The position numbers and the translations under genes are program-made. This document shows positions 1 to 14,933 of a stretch of 64,000 bases of DNA, in pieces (position 1 is the stretch's first letter; every line of letters starts with the position of its first letter). The DNA comes from G965276765 sp965276825 (GTDB taxonomy: Bacteria; Actinomycetota; Acidimicrobiia; Acidimicrobiales; Palsa-688), in NCBI GenBank assembly GCA_965276825.1, contig OZ255630.1, positions 2,604,001 through 2,668,000 on the forward strand, read 5' to 3'. The notes under the pieces were generated by a model. It ran no database searches, had not been told where the DNA came from, and was given only the letters and a program-made list of their open reading frames with translations.

Positions 1-3492
<3,492 letters not shown>

Positions 3493-3493
3493 C

Positions 3494-7069
<3,576 letters not shown>

Positions 7070-7123
7070 GGCCTACTCCTGGCGCAGAGAGGGGGGCTGA
7101 GACGCCGTGAGGGCGCGCGACAA

Positions 7124-7143
7124 CCCCTGAGGTGCTTCAGGGG
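7124..7143 (-). promoter_or_regulatory. Hairpin in the rpoB 5' leader
   Basis: Perfect 7-bp inverted repeat (CCCCTGA / TCAGGGG) with a 6-base loop, between the candidate rpoB promoters and the TTG start. On the transcribed strand it is followed by TTGT, which is too short for a classic U-tract. It could act as an attenuator or stabilise the leader; this is inferred only from the sequence. Confidence 0.5.
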
Positions 7144-7173
7144 AGACTCGACGGGCGACCACGGCAAAGAGAC

Positions 7174-7203
7174 ATCCTAGGTCACCCGGAGCAGTTCCGA
7201 CAA
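7174..7203 (-). promoter_or_regulatory. Candidate proximal promoter of rpoBC
   Basis: On the minus strand, TTGTCG (7203-7198) is followed after 18 bases by TAGGAT (7179-7174). The predicted start is near 7167, giving a leader of about 98 bases before the rpoB TTG. The second hexamer fits the TANNNT element seen ahead of many genes in this window. Confidence 0.5.
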
Positions 7204-7240
7204 GACCCCTTCACGAGGAGACGGATCAGGGTCGACGCAA

Positions 7241-7269
7241 AGGGTAAGGCACTCGAGCCGCCAGGTCAA
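7241..7269 (-). promoter_or_regulatory. Candidate distal promoter of rpoBC
   Basis: TTGACC (7269-7264), a 17-base spacer, then TACCCT (7246-7241) on the minus strand: a near-consensus housekeeping sigma promoter. It lies just beyond the ugd stop (7298), so rpoBC could be transcribed independently of the glycan genes. Confidence 0.6.
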
Positions 7270-7297
7270 GCTTTCTGCCGATCGGGTGCCGGAGCGG

Positions 7298-8572
7298 TCA
7301 CGGCAGCCCGATGCCCGTGAAGTGGAACCCGGCCCGCCGGGCCGCCGGCGGCTCGATCAGATTCCTGGCATCGACCAGGTTCGGCGCCGCCATCCTGGCT
7401 CGCGCCAACCCGAGGTCGAGCCACCGGAACTCGTCCCACTCCGTGAGGATGGTCAGGACCACGGCATCGTCACAGGCGTCGTAGGGGTCGGTCACCGTGG
7501 TGATCGACGGCAGCTGCCTGGTGACCGTCGGGTCGTAGGCCCGGATCTGGGCACCGGCGGCGACCAGGCGCTCGGCCACGTAGAGGGCGGGCGAGTCCCG
7601 CAGGTCGTCGGTGCGGGCCTTGAAGGTCAGGCCCCACACGGCGATCCGCTTGTCCTGCACCGACCCGCCAGCCGCGGCGATGACCTTCGTCGCGACCCGC
7701 TCGTACTGCTCCTCGTTGACCGCGATCACGCCCTGGAGGAGGGCGAAGTCGTAGCCGGCATCCTTGGCGATGCGCACGAGTGCGTGGGAGTCCTTGGGAA
7801 AGCACGACCCACCCCAGCCAGGTCCTGGCATCAAGAATTGCGATCCGATCCGCTTGTCGTAGCCCATGCCGAGCACCACGTCGTGGACGTTCGCACCGAC
7901 CCCTTCGCACACGTTCGCGATGGCATTGACGAAGCTCACCTTCGTGGCCAGGAAGGCATTCGAGGCGTACTTGATGGTCTCGGCCGTGGGCGGATCGGTG
8001 ACCAGGAACGGAGCTCGGATGCCCTCGAAGAGCTCCGTCGTCCGGATGGCCGCACCTTGATCGTCGCTGCCGATGACGATGCGATCGGGGTGCAGGAAAT
8101 CATGGACGGCTGATCCCTCCCGGAGGAACTCCGGATTCGAGACCACGAACACGTCGGGGCGTCGAAGGGCCTCTTCGACCACTCTGGCCGAGCCGACCGG
8201 GACCGTTGACTTGTTGACGACGATGCATTCCGGTGACAGGTGGGGCCCGATCTCCGTCGCGGCGGCCTGCACGTAGCTCATGTCTGCGGAGCCGTCCTCC
8301 CCCTGCGGTGTCGGGACGCACAGGAAGACGAATTGGGCGTCCTCGACCGCGGCGGCCGCACCGACGACGAAGCTCAGCCTCTCCTCGGACAGGCCCGCTC
8401 GCACCATCTCGCCGAGACCGTCCTCGACGATCGGGATCCTGCCCGCCTTCAGGAGGTGGACCTTCGCCTCGTCGATGTCTGCGGCGACGACCTCGTGGCC
8501 GAGGTGGGCCAGGCACGCGGCGGTGGTCAGACCGACGTAGCCGACGCCGACCACTGCGACCCTCGAGCTCAC
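7298..8572 (-). CDS. UDP-glucose 6-dehydrogenase (UDP-glucose/GDP-mannose dehydrogenase family)
   Basis: Oxidises UDP-glucose to UDP-glucuronate with two NAD+, supplying an acidic sugar donor in the cytoplasm. The 424-residue protein opens with the NAD-binding motif VGVGYVGL and has the catalytic-cysteine block GPGWGGSCFPKD near residue 260, followed by the C-terminal UDP-binding domain (VWGLTFKARTDDLRDSP). The start is GTG 8570-8572: it gives the canonical family N-terminus, has GGGAG upstream, and overlaps the stop of the preceding TauE/SafE gene as GTGA, implying translational coupling. A longer upstream frame is GC-rich shadow. A GDP-mannose or UDP-N-acetyl-sugar substrate cannot be excluded by eye, but UDP-glucose is the most likely. 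It is the last gene of the leftward glycan/sulfur block before rpoB. Confidence 0.92.
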   Translation of the reverse strand: MSSRVAVVGVGYVGLTTAACLAHLGHEVVAADIDEAKVHLLKAGRIPIVEDGLGEMVRAGLSEERLSFVVGAAAAVEDAQFVFLCVPTPQGEDGSADMSYVQAAATEIGPHLSPECIVVNKSTVPVGSARVVEEALRRPDVFVVSNPEFLREGSAVHDFLHPDRIVIGSDDQGAAIRTTELFEGIRAPFLVTDPPTAETIKYASNAFLATKVSFVNAIANVCEGVGANVHDVVLGMGYDKRIGSQFLMPGPGWGGSCFPKDSHALVRIAKDAGYDFALLQGVIAVNEEQYERVATKVIAAAGGSVQDKRIAVWGLTFKARTDDLRDSPALYVAERLVAAGAQIRAYDPTVTRQLPSITTVTDPYDACDDAVVLTILTEWDEFRWLDLGLARARMAAPNLVDARNLIEPPAARRAGFHFTGIGLP

Positions 8573-9615
8573 TGCCTGCTCCCTTCTCTCGTCCGTGCCC
8601 TCGCCACCTGCCGGCGCACGCCGGCACCGTAGAGGCCCGAGGCGATCAGCCCGACGCCGATCGGGGCGCCGACGGCGAGGATCGCCACCCATCGGGTCCG
8701 GTCGCGGCCGGTCGCGAGCCAGGCGTCGGCCGGAAGGAGGGTGGCGTCGATGGCCGCCCACAGGGGCAGGCCGACGGCCAGGCCGATCCCGAGGGCCAGG
8801 GCCAGCCCGTCGGGGTGGGTCAGGAGCAGAGCCAGGCCCGACGCGGCGAGGATGACCACGAGGATCGGCTTGACGATCCCGTCGGGGGCCTGCGAGGAGA
8901 TCTTGGCCCCCAGGTAGACGCCGGGGATCCCGCCGAGGGTGAGGGCGGTGGCGATGGTGAGGTCCACGTGGCCGAAGACGGCCTGGCCGAGGGTGGCGGA
9001 GGCCACGAGCGGCACCGCCTGGACGAGGTCGGTGCCGACGAATCGACGGGCGGTGAGCGTCGGGTACAGCAGCATCAGCATCACGACCATCAGCGAGCCG
9101 GAGCCGACCGAGGTCATGCCGACCACGAACCCACCGACCACGCCCACCAACACCGTCGGCAGCGTCTTGAACGTCTGCGGTGCGTCCGGGTCGGCCGCCG
9201 CCCGCTGGCGTGCGTTCATGCGGCGGCTGAGCAGTCCCTTGGCCAGGATGCTGAGGCAGGCCACGATCAGCGCCCAGCCGAGGATGCGCTTGATGTCGGC
9301 CTGCACCGCCCTGGAGTCACCCAGGCCGTTGAGCACCACCGCCCCGAGGAAGGCCGCCGGCACCGATCCGGCGCACAGCCGCCAGACCAGGGGCCACATG
9401 ACCGTGCCCCGCCGGGCGTGGACCAGGCCGCCGATCGGCTTGTTGACCAGGGAGCTGACCAGGTCGCTGGCGATGGCCACCTTCGGGTCGACCTTGAGCA
9501 GCAGCACCAGGATCGGCGTCATCAGGGCGCCCCCGCCCATGCCGGTCACCCCGACGGCCACCCCGCTGATCAGCCCGGCCGCCACGAGCACGACGTCGGA
9601 GGGGTGGTGCACCAT
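8569..9615 (-). CDS. TauE/SafE-family (TSUP) anion transporter
   Basis: Integral membrane protein of 348 residues with two similar halves, each with a glycine-rich first segment (GVAVGVTGMGGGALMTP near residue 20, GFVVGMTSVGSGSL near 165). This pattern is typical of the TSUP/TauE-SafE family, whose members move sulfite, sulfoacetate, sulfate or other small anions. Seven to nine hydrophobic segments are visible, with a charged cytoplasmic linker near 130-155. It lies downstream of cysD-cysNC on the same strand and overlaps ugd by four bases. The context suggests sulfate uptake or sulfite/sulfate efflux linked to sulfate activation; direction and substrate are inference. Its ATG has a TAAAGT hexamer seven bases upstream and an adjacent palindrome, so it may have its own regulated, near-leaderless promoter. 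Confidence 0.85.
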   Translation of the reverse strand: MVHHPSDVVLVAAGLISGVAVGVTGMGGGALMTPILVLLLKVDPKVAIASDLVSSLVNKPIGGLVHARRGTVMWPLVWRLCAGSVPAAFLGAVVLNGLGDSRAVQADIKRILGWALIVACLSILAKGLLSRRMNARQRAAADPDAPQTFKTLPTVLVGVVGGFVVGMTSVGSGSLMVVMLMLLYPTLTARRFVGTDLVQAVPLVASATLGQAVFGHVDLTIATALTLGGIPGVYLGAKISSQAPDGIVKPILVVILAASGLALLLTHPDGLALALGIGLAVGLPLWAAIDATLLPADAWLATGRDRTRWVAILAVGAPIGVGLIASGLYGAGVRRQVARARTREGSRQ

Positions 9616-9622
9616 CCACCTA

Positions 9623-9639
9623 ACTTTACCGACTCGGTA
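9623..9639 (-). promoter_or_regulatory. Candidate promoter and palindromic operator of the TSUP transporter
   Basis: The minus-strand hexamer TAAAGT (9628-9623) lies seven bases before the ATG at 9615. The sequence TACCGACTCGGTA (9627-9639) is an inverted repeat with 6-bp arms and a one-base centre that overlaps the upstream edge of this hexamer. A repressor bound there would block the promoter. The regulator is unknown; a sulfur-responsive one would fit the context. Confidence 0.5.
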
Positions 9640-9672
9640 GACAAGAGGGGTGAGAGGACGATCCGGTGGGAC

Positions 9673-9728
9673 CGGTCAGCCGGTCAGCCGGTCAGCCGGT
9701 CAGCCGGTCAGCCGGTCAGCCGGTCAGC
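9673..9728. repeat. Tandem array of an 8-bp unit (7 copies)
   Basis: Seven perfect head-to-tail copies of CGGTCAGC on the plus strand (GCTGACCG on the minus strand). The array begins in the 3' flank of cysNC and reaches into its stop codon: the cysNC TGA (9724-9726) is supplied by the copy nearest the gene. The period is not a multiple of three. Such perfect short arrays are prone to copy-number change. Confidence 0.95.
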
Positions 9729-11634
9729 CGGCGGGGATGATCCAGCGCGAGACCAGGGCGGCGACGATCCGCTCGACGGCCTCGTCGGCCGCCACGTGGG
9801 AGGTGTCGACGCGCAGCTCGGGCGCCTGGGGGGGCTCGTAGGGCGAGTCGATGCCGGTGAAGTTGGGCAGCTCGCCGGCCCTGGCCTTGCGGTACAGGCC
9901 CTTGGGGTCGCGTGACTCGGCCAGCGCCAAGGGGGCGTCGACGAAGACCTCGATGAACTCGCCGTTGCCCATCCGGCTGCGAGCGAGGGCCCGGTCGGAG
10001 CGGAACGGGGAGATGAAGGCCACGATCACCACCAGACCGGCGTTGACCATGAGGCGGGCCACCTCGGCCACGCGGCGGATGTTCTCCTCCCGGTCGGCCT
10101 CGCTGAAGCCGAGGTCCCGGTTGAGGCCGTGGCGCACGTTGTCGCCGTCGAGGAGGTAGGTGTGCACGCCGTCGGCGTGGAGCCGCTTCTCGAGGAGGTT
10201 GGCGATGGTCGACTTGCCGGCCCCGGAAAGGCCGGTCAGCCACACCACCCCGGCCGAGTGGCCCTTCAGGCTGGCGTGGGCCTCCCGGTCGACCTCGATC
10301 GACTGCCAGTGGATGTTGGTCGAGGCCCGGGCGGCCCCGTCGATCATCCCGGCCGCGACGGTGGCGTTGGTGAGCCGGTCGACGAGGATGAAGCCGCCGG
10401 TGTCGCGGTTGTCCCGGTAGGCGTCGAAGGCCAGGGGCGCGGAGAGGACCAGGTCGAGCACGCCGATCTCGTTGAGCCGCAACGTCTCCGCCTCGCGGCG
10501 CTCCAGGGTGTTGACGTCGATGACCTCGTCGGGTGCCCCGGGCGTGGCCGTGAGGGTCCTGGCCCCCGACTTGAGCACGTACGACCGCCCGGCGTGGAGT
10601 TTCTCCTCCCCCATCCACACCACGTGCGCCCGGATCTGGTCCGACAGCTTGGGGGGGTCGTCGCTGGCAGCGAGCATGTCCCCCCGGCTCACGTCGATCT
10701 CGTCGGTGAGGGTCAGCGTGACCGACTGGTCGACGCCGGCGCTGTCGAGATCGCCGTCGTAGGTCACGATGCGCGCCACGGTGCTGGTCCGCCCCGACGG
10801 CAGGACGCGCACGGCGTCGCCGGGGCGCACCTCGCCGCCGACGACGGTCCCCGAGAACCCTCGGAAGTCGAGGTCGGGCCGGTTGACCCACTGCACCGGC
10901 ATCCGCAGCGGGGTGGCCCGGCGTTGGCGGTCGAGCGGGACTGTCTCGAGGAAGGTCATCAGCGGCGGACCCTCGTACCACGGGGTCTCGCCGCTGCGCT
11001 CGGTCAGGTTGTCGCCGCGCAGCGCCGAGAGCGGGATGGCGGTCACGTCGCTCAGGCCGATCCTCGACGCGAAGTCGCGGTAGTCGGCCTCGATCCGCTC
11101 GAACGTCTCCCGGGAGTACCCGACCAGGTCGAGCTTGTTGACCGCCAGCACGACCCGGTCGATGCCGAGCAGCGACACCAGGTAGCTGTGGCGCCGGGTC
11201 TGGGTCAGCACGCCCTTGCGGGCGTCGATCAGGATGACCGCCAGGTCGGCGGTGGACGCGCCGGTCACCATGTTGCGGGTGTACTGCTCGTGGCCCGGCG
11301 TGTCGGCGACGATGAACTTGCGCCGCGCCGTCGAGAAGAACCGGTAGGCCACGTCGATGGTGATGCCCTGCTCGCGCTCGGCCGCCAGGCCGTCGACCAG
11401 CAGGGCGAAGTCGAGCTCGCCACCCTGGGTCCCGACCCGCTTGGAGTCGGCCTCGAGGGCGCTCAGCTGGTCCTCGAAGACCATCTTCGACTCGTAGAGC
11501 ATCCGGCCGATCAGCGTGGACTTGCCGTCGTCGACGCTTCCGCAGGTGATGAAGCGCAGGAGGTCCTTCTGCTGCTGCTCGACCAGGTAGGCGTCGATGT
11601 CGGTGGCGATCAGGTCCGACTGGTGGGCCGACAT
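9724..11634 (-). CDS. cysNC: Bifunctional sulfate adenylyltransferase subunit 1 / adenylylsulfate kinase
   Basis: Fusion of the GTPase subunit of ATP sulfurylase (CysN) with APS kinase (CysC), 636 residues. The N-terminal GTPase half shows GSVDDGKSTL, DTPGHEQYTRN and the NKLD specificity motif, followed by beta-barrel domains. The C-terminal kinase half begins near residue 450 with the P-loop GLSGAGKST and has DGDNVRHGLNRDLGF and FISPFRSDR. Together with CysD it converts sulfate to APS and then to PAPS, the donor for sulfotransferases. The ATG directly abuts the cysD TAG stop, so the two are one operon. A fused kinase domain favours sulfation as well as, or instead of, reductive assimilation; no APS/PAPS reductase is present in the window. 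The stop codon lies in an 8-bp tandem array. Confidence 0.96.
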   Translation of the reverse strand: MSAHQSDLIATDIDAYLVEQQQKDLLRFITCGSVDDGKSTLIGRMLYESKMVFEDQLSALEADSKRVGTQGGELDFALLVDGLAAEREQGITIDVAYRFFSTARRKFIVADTPGHEQYTRNMVTGASTADLAVILIDARKGVLTQTRRHSYLVSLLGIDRVVLAVNKLDLVGYSRETFERIEADYRDFASRIGLSDVTAIPLSALRGDNLTERSGETPWYEGPPLMTFLETVPLDRQRRATPLRMPVQWVNRPDLDFRGFSGTVVGGEVRPGDAVRVLPSGRTSTVARIVTYDGDLDSAGVDQSVTLTLTDEIDVSRGDMLAASDDPPKLSDQIRAHVVWMGEEKLHAGRSYVLKSGARTLTATPGAPDEVIDVNTLERREAETLRLNEIGVLDLVLSAPLAFDAYRDNRDTGGFILVDRLTNATVAAGMIDGAARASTNIHWQSIEVDREAHASLKGHSAGVVWLTGLSGAGKSTIANLLEKRLHADGVHTYLLDGDNVRHGLNRDLGFSEADREENIRRVAEVARLMVNAGLVVIVAFISPFRSDRALARSRMGNGEFIEVFVDAPLALAESRDPKGLYRKARAGELPNFTGIDSPYEPPQAPELRVDTSHVAADEAVERIVAALVSRWIIPAG

Positions 11635-12543
11635 CTAGAAGTAGCCCTCCTGCTTCTTCTTCTCCATCGACCCCGAGCTGTCGTGGTCGATGACCCGGCC
11701 CTGGCGCTCCGAGGTGGTGGTGAGGAGCATCTCCTGGATGATCTCGGTCAGCGTCGCCGCGTTGGACTCGACGGCGCCGGTGAGCGGGTAGCAGCCGAGG
11801 GTGCGGAACCGGATGCTGCGCAGCTCGGGCGTCTCGCCCGGCTCGAGGGGCATCCGGTCGTCGTCGACCATGATCAGCGCGCCGTCGCGCTCGACCACCG
11901 GCCTCGGCGCGGCGTAGTACAGCGGGACGATCTCGATCCCCTCGAGGTGGATGTACTGCCAGATGTCGAGCTCGGTCCAGTTGGACAGCGGGAACACCCG
12001 CACGCTCTCGCCCGGGCTGGTCCTGGCGTTGTAGAGCCGCCACAGCTCGGGTCGCTGCGCCTTGGGATCCCACCGGTGCTGGGCGCTGCGGATGGAGAAC
12101 ACGCGCTCCTTGGCTCGCGACTTCTCCTCGTCGCGCCGGGCGCCGCCGAAGGCCAAGTCGAAGCGGTGCTCCTCGAGCGCCTGCTTGAGCCCCTCGGTCT
12201 TCCACACGTCGGTGTGCACCGCCGAGCCGTGGTCGAAGGGGTTGATGCCGTGCTCGAGGGCCCACGGGTTGCGGTGCACGAGCAGCTCCATGCCGGTGCG
12301 CGCCGCCACCCGGTCACGGAAGTCGTACATGGCGCCAAACTTCCAGGTCGTGTCGACGTGGAGCAGCGGGAAGGGGGGCACCGAGGGGAAGAACGCCTTG
12401 ACGGCCAGGTGCAGCAGCACCGTGCTGTCCTTGCCGATGGAGTAGAGCATCACCGGCCGGTCGCTCTCGGCGGCCGCCTCCCTGAGGATCTGGATGCTCT
12501 CCCCCTCGAGGCGCTGGAGGTGCGTGAGGGTCGTGGTCGTCAT
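11635..12543 (-). CDS. cysD: Sulfate adenylyltransferase subunit 2
   Basis: Catalytic subunit of heterodimeric ATP sulfurylase, 302 residues, of the PP-loop ATP pyrophosphatase fold. It opens with LESESIQILREAAAE-like sequence and has the PP-loop YSIGKDSTVLLHL near residue 35, then PLLHVDTTWKF and the FGGARRDEEKSRAKER block typical of CysD. The C-terminus GSMEKKKQEGYF is the usual family ending. The ATG at 12541-12543 has GAGAGG upstream at good spacing. It forms an operon with cysNC, whose start follows the stop with no gap. Confidence 0.97.
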   Translation of the reverse strand: MTTTTLTHLQRLEGESIQILREAAAESDRPVMLYSIGKDSTVLLHLAVKAFFPSVPPFPLLHVDTTWKFGAMYDFRDRVAARTGMELLVHRNPWALEHGINPFDHGSAVHTDVWKTEGLKQALEEHRFDLAFGGARRDEEKSRAKERVFSIRSAQHRWDPKAQRPELWRLYNARTSPGESVRVFPLSNWTELDIWQYIHLEGIEIVPLYYAAPRPVVERDGALIMVDDDRMPLEPGETPELRSIRFRTLGCYPLTGAVESNAATLTEIIQEMLLTTTSERQGRVIDHDSSGSMEKKKQEGYF

Positions 12544-12588
12544 GGCGTGCCTCTCGCCTCGAGTCGGGGGACCGGGCCGGGTCCCGAT

Positions 12589-12594
12589 ACCTTA
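12589..12594 (-). promoter_or_regulatory. Candidate -10 element of the cysD operon
   Basis: TAAGGT on the minus strand, giving a predicted start near 12582 and a leader of about 39 bases before the cysD ATG. No convincing -35 was seen. Confidence 0.4.
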
Positions 12595-12603
12595 CCGTGG
12601 GGC

Positions 12604-13692
12604 TCAGGAATCTCGGGACGTCCCTGACCCATCCCCTGACCCATCGATGGCGCCCCGACCGGCGCGCAGGACCGCTTCGAAGCGGTCGACCGATCGGTCC
12701 CAGTCCATCTCCTCGGCCCGCGCCCGACCCTGCCGGGCCAGCCCGAAGCGCCGTCGCTCATCTGCGAGCAGGCTCGTGACGGCGCGGGCCATGGCCCGGA
12801 TGTCTCCGGGTGCCACGAGGAGTGCGTTGACCCCGTCGATGCCGAAGTCGTCGATGCCGCCGTTGCGGGTGGACACGACCGCGGCTCCACAGGCCATCGC
12901 TTCGGCCACTGTCAGGCCCCAGCCCTCGCGGTGGCTCGGCGACAGGAACACGGCGCACCGGTTGTAGATCTCCCGCAGTTGCTGCGGGCCGGCGTCCCTC
13001 ACGAAGCTCACCCACGGCGGAAGATCCGGCGGTGGACCCGACGTGGAGAACACCGTCAGGTGCAGATCCGGCCAGTCTTCCCGCACCCGTCCGAGGGCCT
13101 CCAATCCGTCCGCCGTGCCCTTCCACTCCTCGCTGTGCCAGAGCATGGCGACCTCGGTGGGGGTCCGGTCCTCCGGGTCGACGTCGACACCGAGCGCACG
13201 GAGGTCGAGGCCGTTGTGCACGACGGTCACGTGCCCACCACCGAGCTCGGCGGCCCGCTCCGCCAGCCACTCGGCGATGACGACCTTGGGCATCGGCAAC
13301 CGCCACGTCGCATCGACACGGTCGGTCGGCCCGGCCCACACCTCGTAGTGCTGGATCAGGTACAGACCTCGGCGATCGCGGCCGATGGCCTCGGCGGTCT
13401 GCCAGGCCGTGGCGACCACGCGATCGGCGCGACGCGCCCACCACCTCGACCACGCCGGTCGGTGGCGGAGTCGCACGCGCCGGTCGAGGGCAAACCACGT
13501 GGGAGGCCGTCGGCGCAAGAGGGGGCGGACACAGAGCAGATCCCGGAGCGAGACCCCCCGGTCCAATGACTCGACGTGGACCACGTCGACGCGCCAACCG
13601 CGTCGAACCAGACGGTTGGCGTACTCGTAGACGACCTTGTACCCCCCGATCGGGAACCCGAAGTCGCGAGGCAGGACGAACGCCACGCGCAT
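12604..13692 (-). CDS. Glycosyltransferase family 4 protein
   Basis: GT-B fold sugar transferase of 362 residues. The N-terminus MRVAFVLPRDFGFPIGGYK is a typical start with a glycine-rich acceptor loop, and the C-terminal half has the donor-binding block SPSHREGWGLTVAEAMACGA near residue 265, with the E-x7-E-like pattern of GT4 retaining enzymes. The start is ATG 13690-13692, two bases after the stop of the upstream glycosyltransferase; the longer frame upstream is the shadow of that gene. It is the last gene of a minus-strand run of GT4, GT4, PIG-L, flippase, GT4 and GT2. Donor and acceptor cannot be told from sequence. Confidence 0.9.
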   Translation of the reverse strand: MRVAFVLPRDFGFPIGGYKVVYEYANRLVRRGWRVDVVHVESLDRGVSLRDLLCVRPLLRRRPPTWFALDRRVRLRHRPAWSRWWARRADRVVATAWQTAEAIGRDRRGLYLIQHYEVWAGPTDRVDATWRLPMPKVVIAEWLAERAAELGGGHVTVVHNGLDLRALGVDVDPEDRTPTEVAMLWHSEEWKGTADGLEALGRVREDWPDLHLTVFSTSGPPPDLPPWVSFVRDAGPQQLREIYNRCAVFLSPSHREGWGLTVAEAMACGAAVVSTRNGGIDDFGIDGVNALLVAPGDIRAMARAVTSLLADERRRFGLARQGRARAEEMDWDRSVDRFEAVLRAGRGAIDGSGDGSGTSRDS

Positions 13693-13694
13693 CG

Positions 13695-14933
13695 CTACGG
13701 CCACCGACGGCTGCGCCGGCGACCGCCGTCGACCGCCGCGGCGGCCAGGTAGGCCTTCTCCTGGGCGATGGCGGCATCGTCCCACGAGAACCGCGTGACC
13801 CGGTCGAGCCCGGCTCGACCCATCCCCGCGGCCAGCTCGGGATCGGCCAGGACCCGATCGATCGCCGCGGCGAAGGCGGCCACGTCGAAGGCCGGGACGA
13901 GGATGCCGCAGTCGGGCAGCACCAGCTCCCGGAGCGAGGGGAGGTCGAAGGCCACCACGGGAGTCCCCGAGGCGAACGCCTCGAGCACCACCAGCCCGAA
14001 GCTCTCGAAGCGCGAGGGCACCACCAGCACGGCGGCGCGCCGGAGCAGGTCCCACTTGGCATCACCCTCGACCCGGCCGGGGAAGCGGACGCGGCCGCCG
14101 ATGCCGAGTGCCAGGGCGCGCGCCTCGAGGTCACGCCGGTAGGGGCCGTCGCCGGCGACCGTGAGCCGGGGGCCGCCGTCTCCATCGTCGAGAAGCGCCA
14201 CGGCGCCGAGCAGGAGGTCGAGGCCCTTGGCGTGGGTCTGGAGGCGACCGAGGTACACGATCCCGCCGTCCCGTCGGGACGCGGGCGGGGGTGGCGGGCG
14301 ACGTGTCCGCTCGACGCCGGCGTACACGACGTCCACGGTGGCCCGGGGGTTGAGCTCGCGCACCTCGTCGCCCATGTACTGCGACGCCACGACGAAGTGG
14401 TGGTGGAGCCGCACCCCCCAACGCTCGACGAGGTGGAACGGCACCCGGTAGCGGAGCGACGTCTCCCCGGCGAAGAGCCACTGCACCACCGCCACCGTCG
14501 GGCGAGCCGTCCACAACGGCACCAGCACGCTCGACATGGGAGCGGCGAAGTCCTCCACGACGAGGTCGGGACGGCTCATGCGGACCAGGATCGGGGTGGC
14601 CAGGTGGTAGGTGATGATGCTGCCGAAGTAGCCGATGGGCAGGCCGAGGGGCCGGTAGGCCACGCCGTCCTCCACCCGGCGGCGTGCCCCCGGGTAGCGG
14701 GTCGTCACGACGGTCACCTCGTGGCGGTCGACGAGGCGACGGTTGATCTCGTGGGTCCGGATGCCGCCCCCGCCACTACCGGGCCTGCGGTGGTCCTCGA
14801 AGGCGAGGTGCAGGATCCGGAGACCCCCGCCGGGGAGCGGGGCGCGCCGGCGGCGCCGGAGGGCGCCGAGCACACCTGCAGCGGCGGCCACCAGCCCGAG
14901 CGCCGGAGGGAGCAGCGGTCGCCGGGGCCTCAT
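13695..14933 (-). CDS. Glycosyltransferase family 4 protein with N-terminal membrane anchor
   Basis: 412-residue GT-B transferase. The N-terminus carries a hydrophobic segment (residues about 7-25), which probably tethers it to the membrane. The body has a glycine-rich loop (RPGSGGGGIRTHEINR), YLGRLQTHAKGLDLLL at the start of the donor domain, and the donor motif VPSRFESFGLVVLEAFASG near residue 310. The start ATG 14931-14933 overlaps the PIG-L stop as ATGA, so expression is coupled to that deacetylase. A GT4 next to a PIG-L deacetylase recalls pairs that add and then deacetylate an N-acetylhexosamine, as in mycothiol or GPI synthesis; here the final product is unknown. Confidence 0.9.
   Translation of the reverse strand: MRPRRPLLPPALGLVAAAAGVLGALRRRRRAPLPGGGLRILHLAFEDHRRPGSGGGGIRTHEINRRLVDRHEVTVVTTRYPGARRRVEDGVAYRPLGLPIGYFGSIITYHLATPILVRMSRPDLVVEDFAAPMSSVLVPLWTARPTVAVVQWLFAGETSLRYRVPFHLVERWGVRLHHHFVVASQYMGDEVRELNPRATVDVVYAGVERTRRPPPPPASRRDGGIVYLGRLQTHAKGLDLLLGAVALLDDGDGGPRLTVAGDGPYRRDLEARALALGIGGRVRFPGRVEGDAKWDLLRRAAVLVVPSRFESFGLVVLEAFASGTPVVAFDLPSLRELVLPDCGILVPAFDVAAFAAAIDRVLADPELAAGMGRAGLDRVTRFSWDDAAIAQEKAYLAAAAVDGGRRRSRRWP

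Noticed and set aside
8233..9915. Plus-strand frame of 560 codons over ugd, the TSUP gene and the 8-bp array
   Set aside because: It is antisense to two well-supported genes, rich in Arg/Gly/His, and includes the tandem repeat as QPVSRSAG units. No domain is recognisable.
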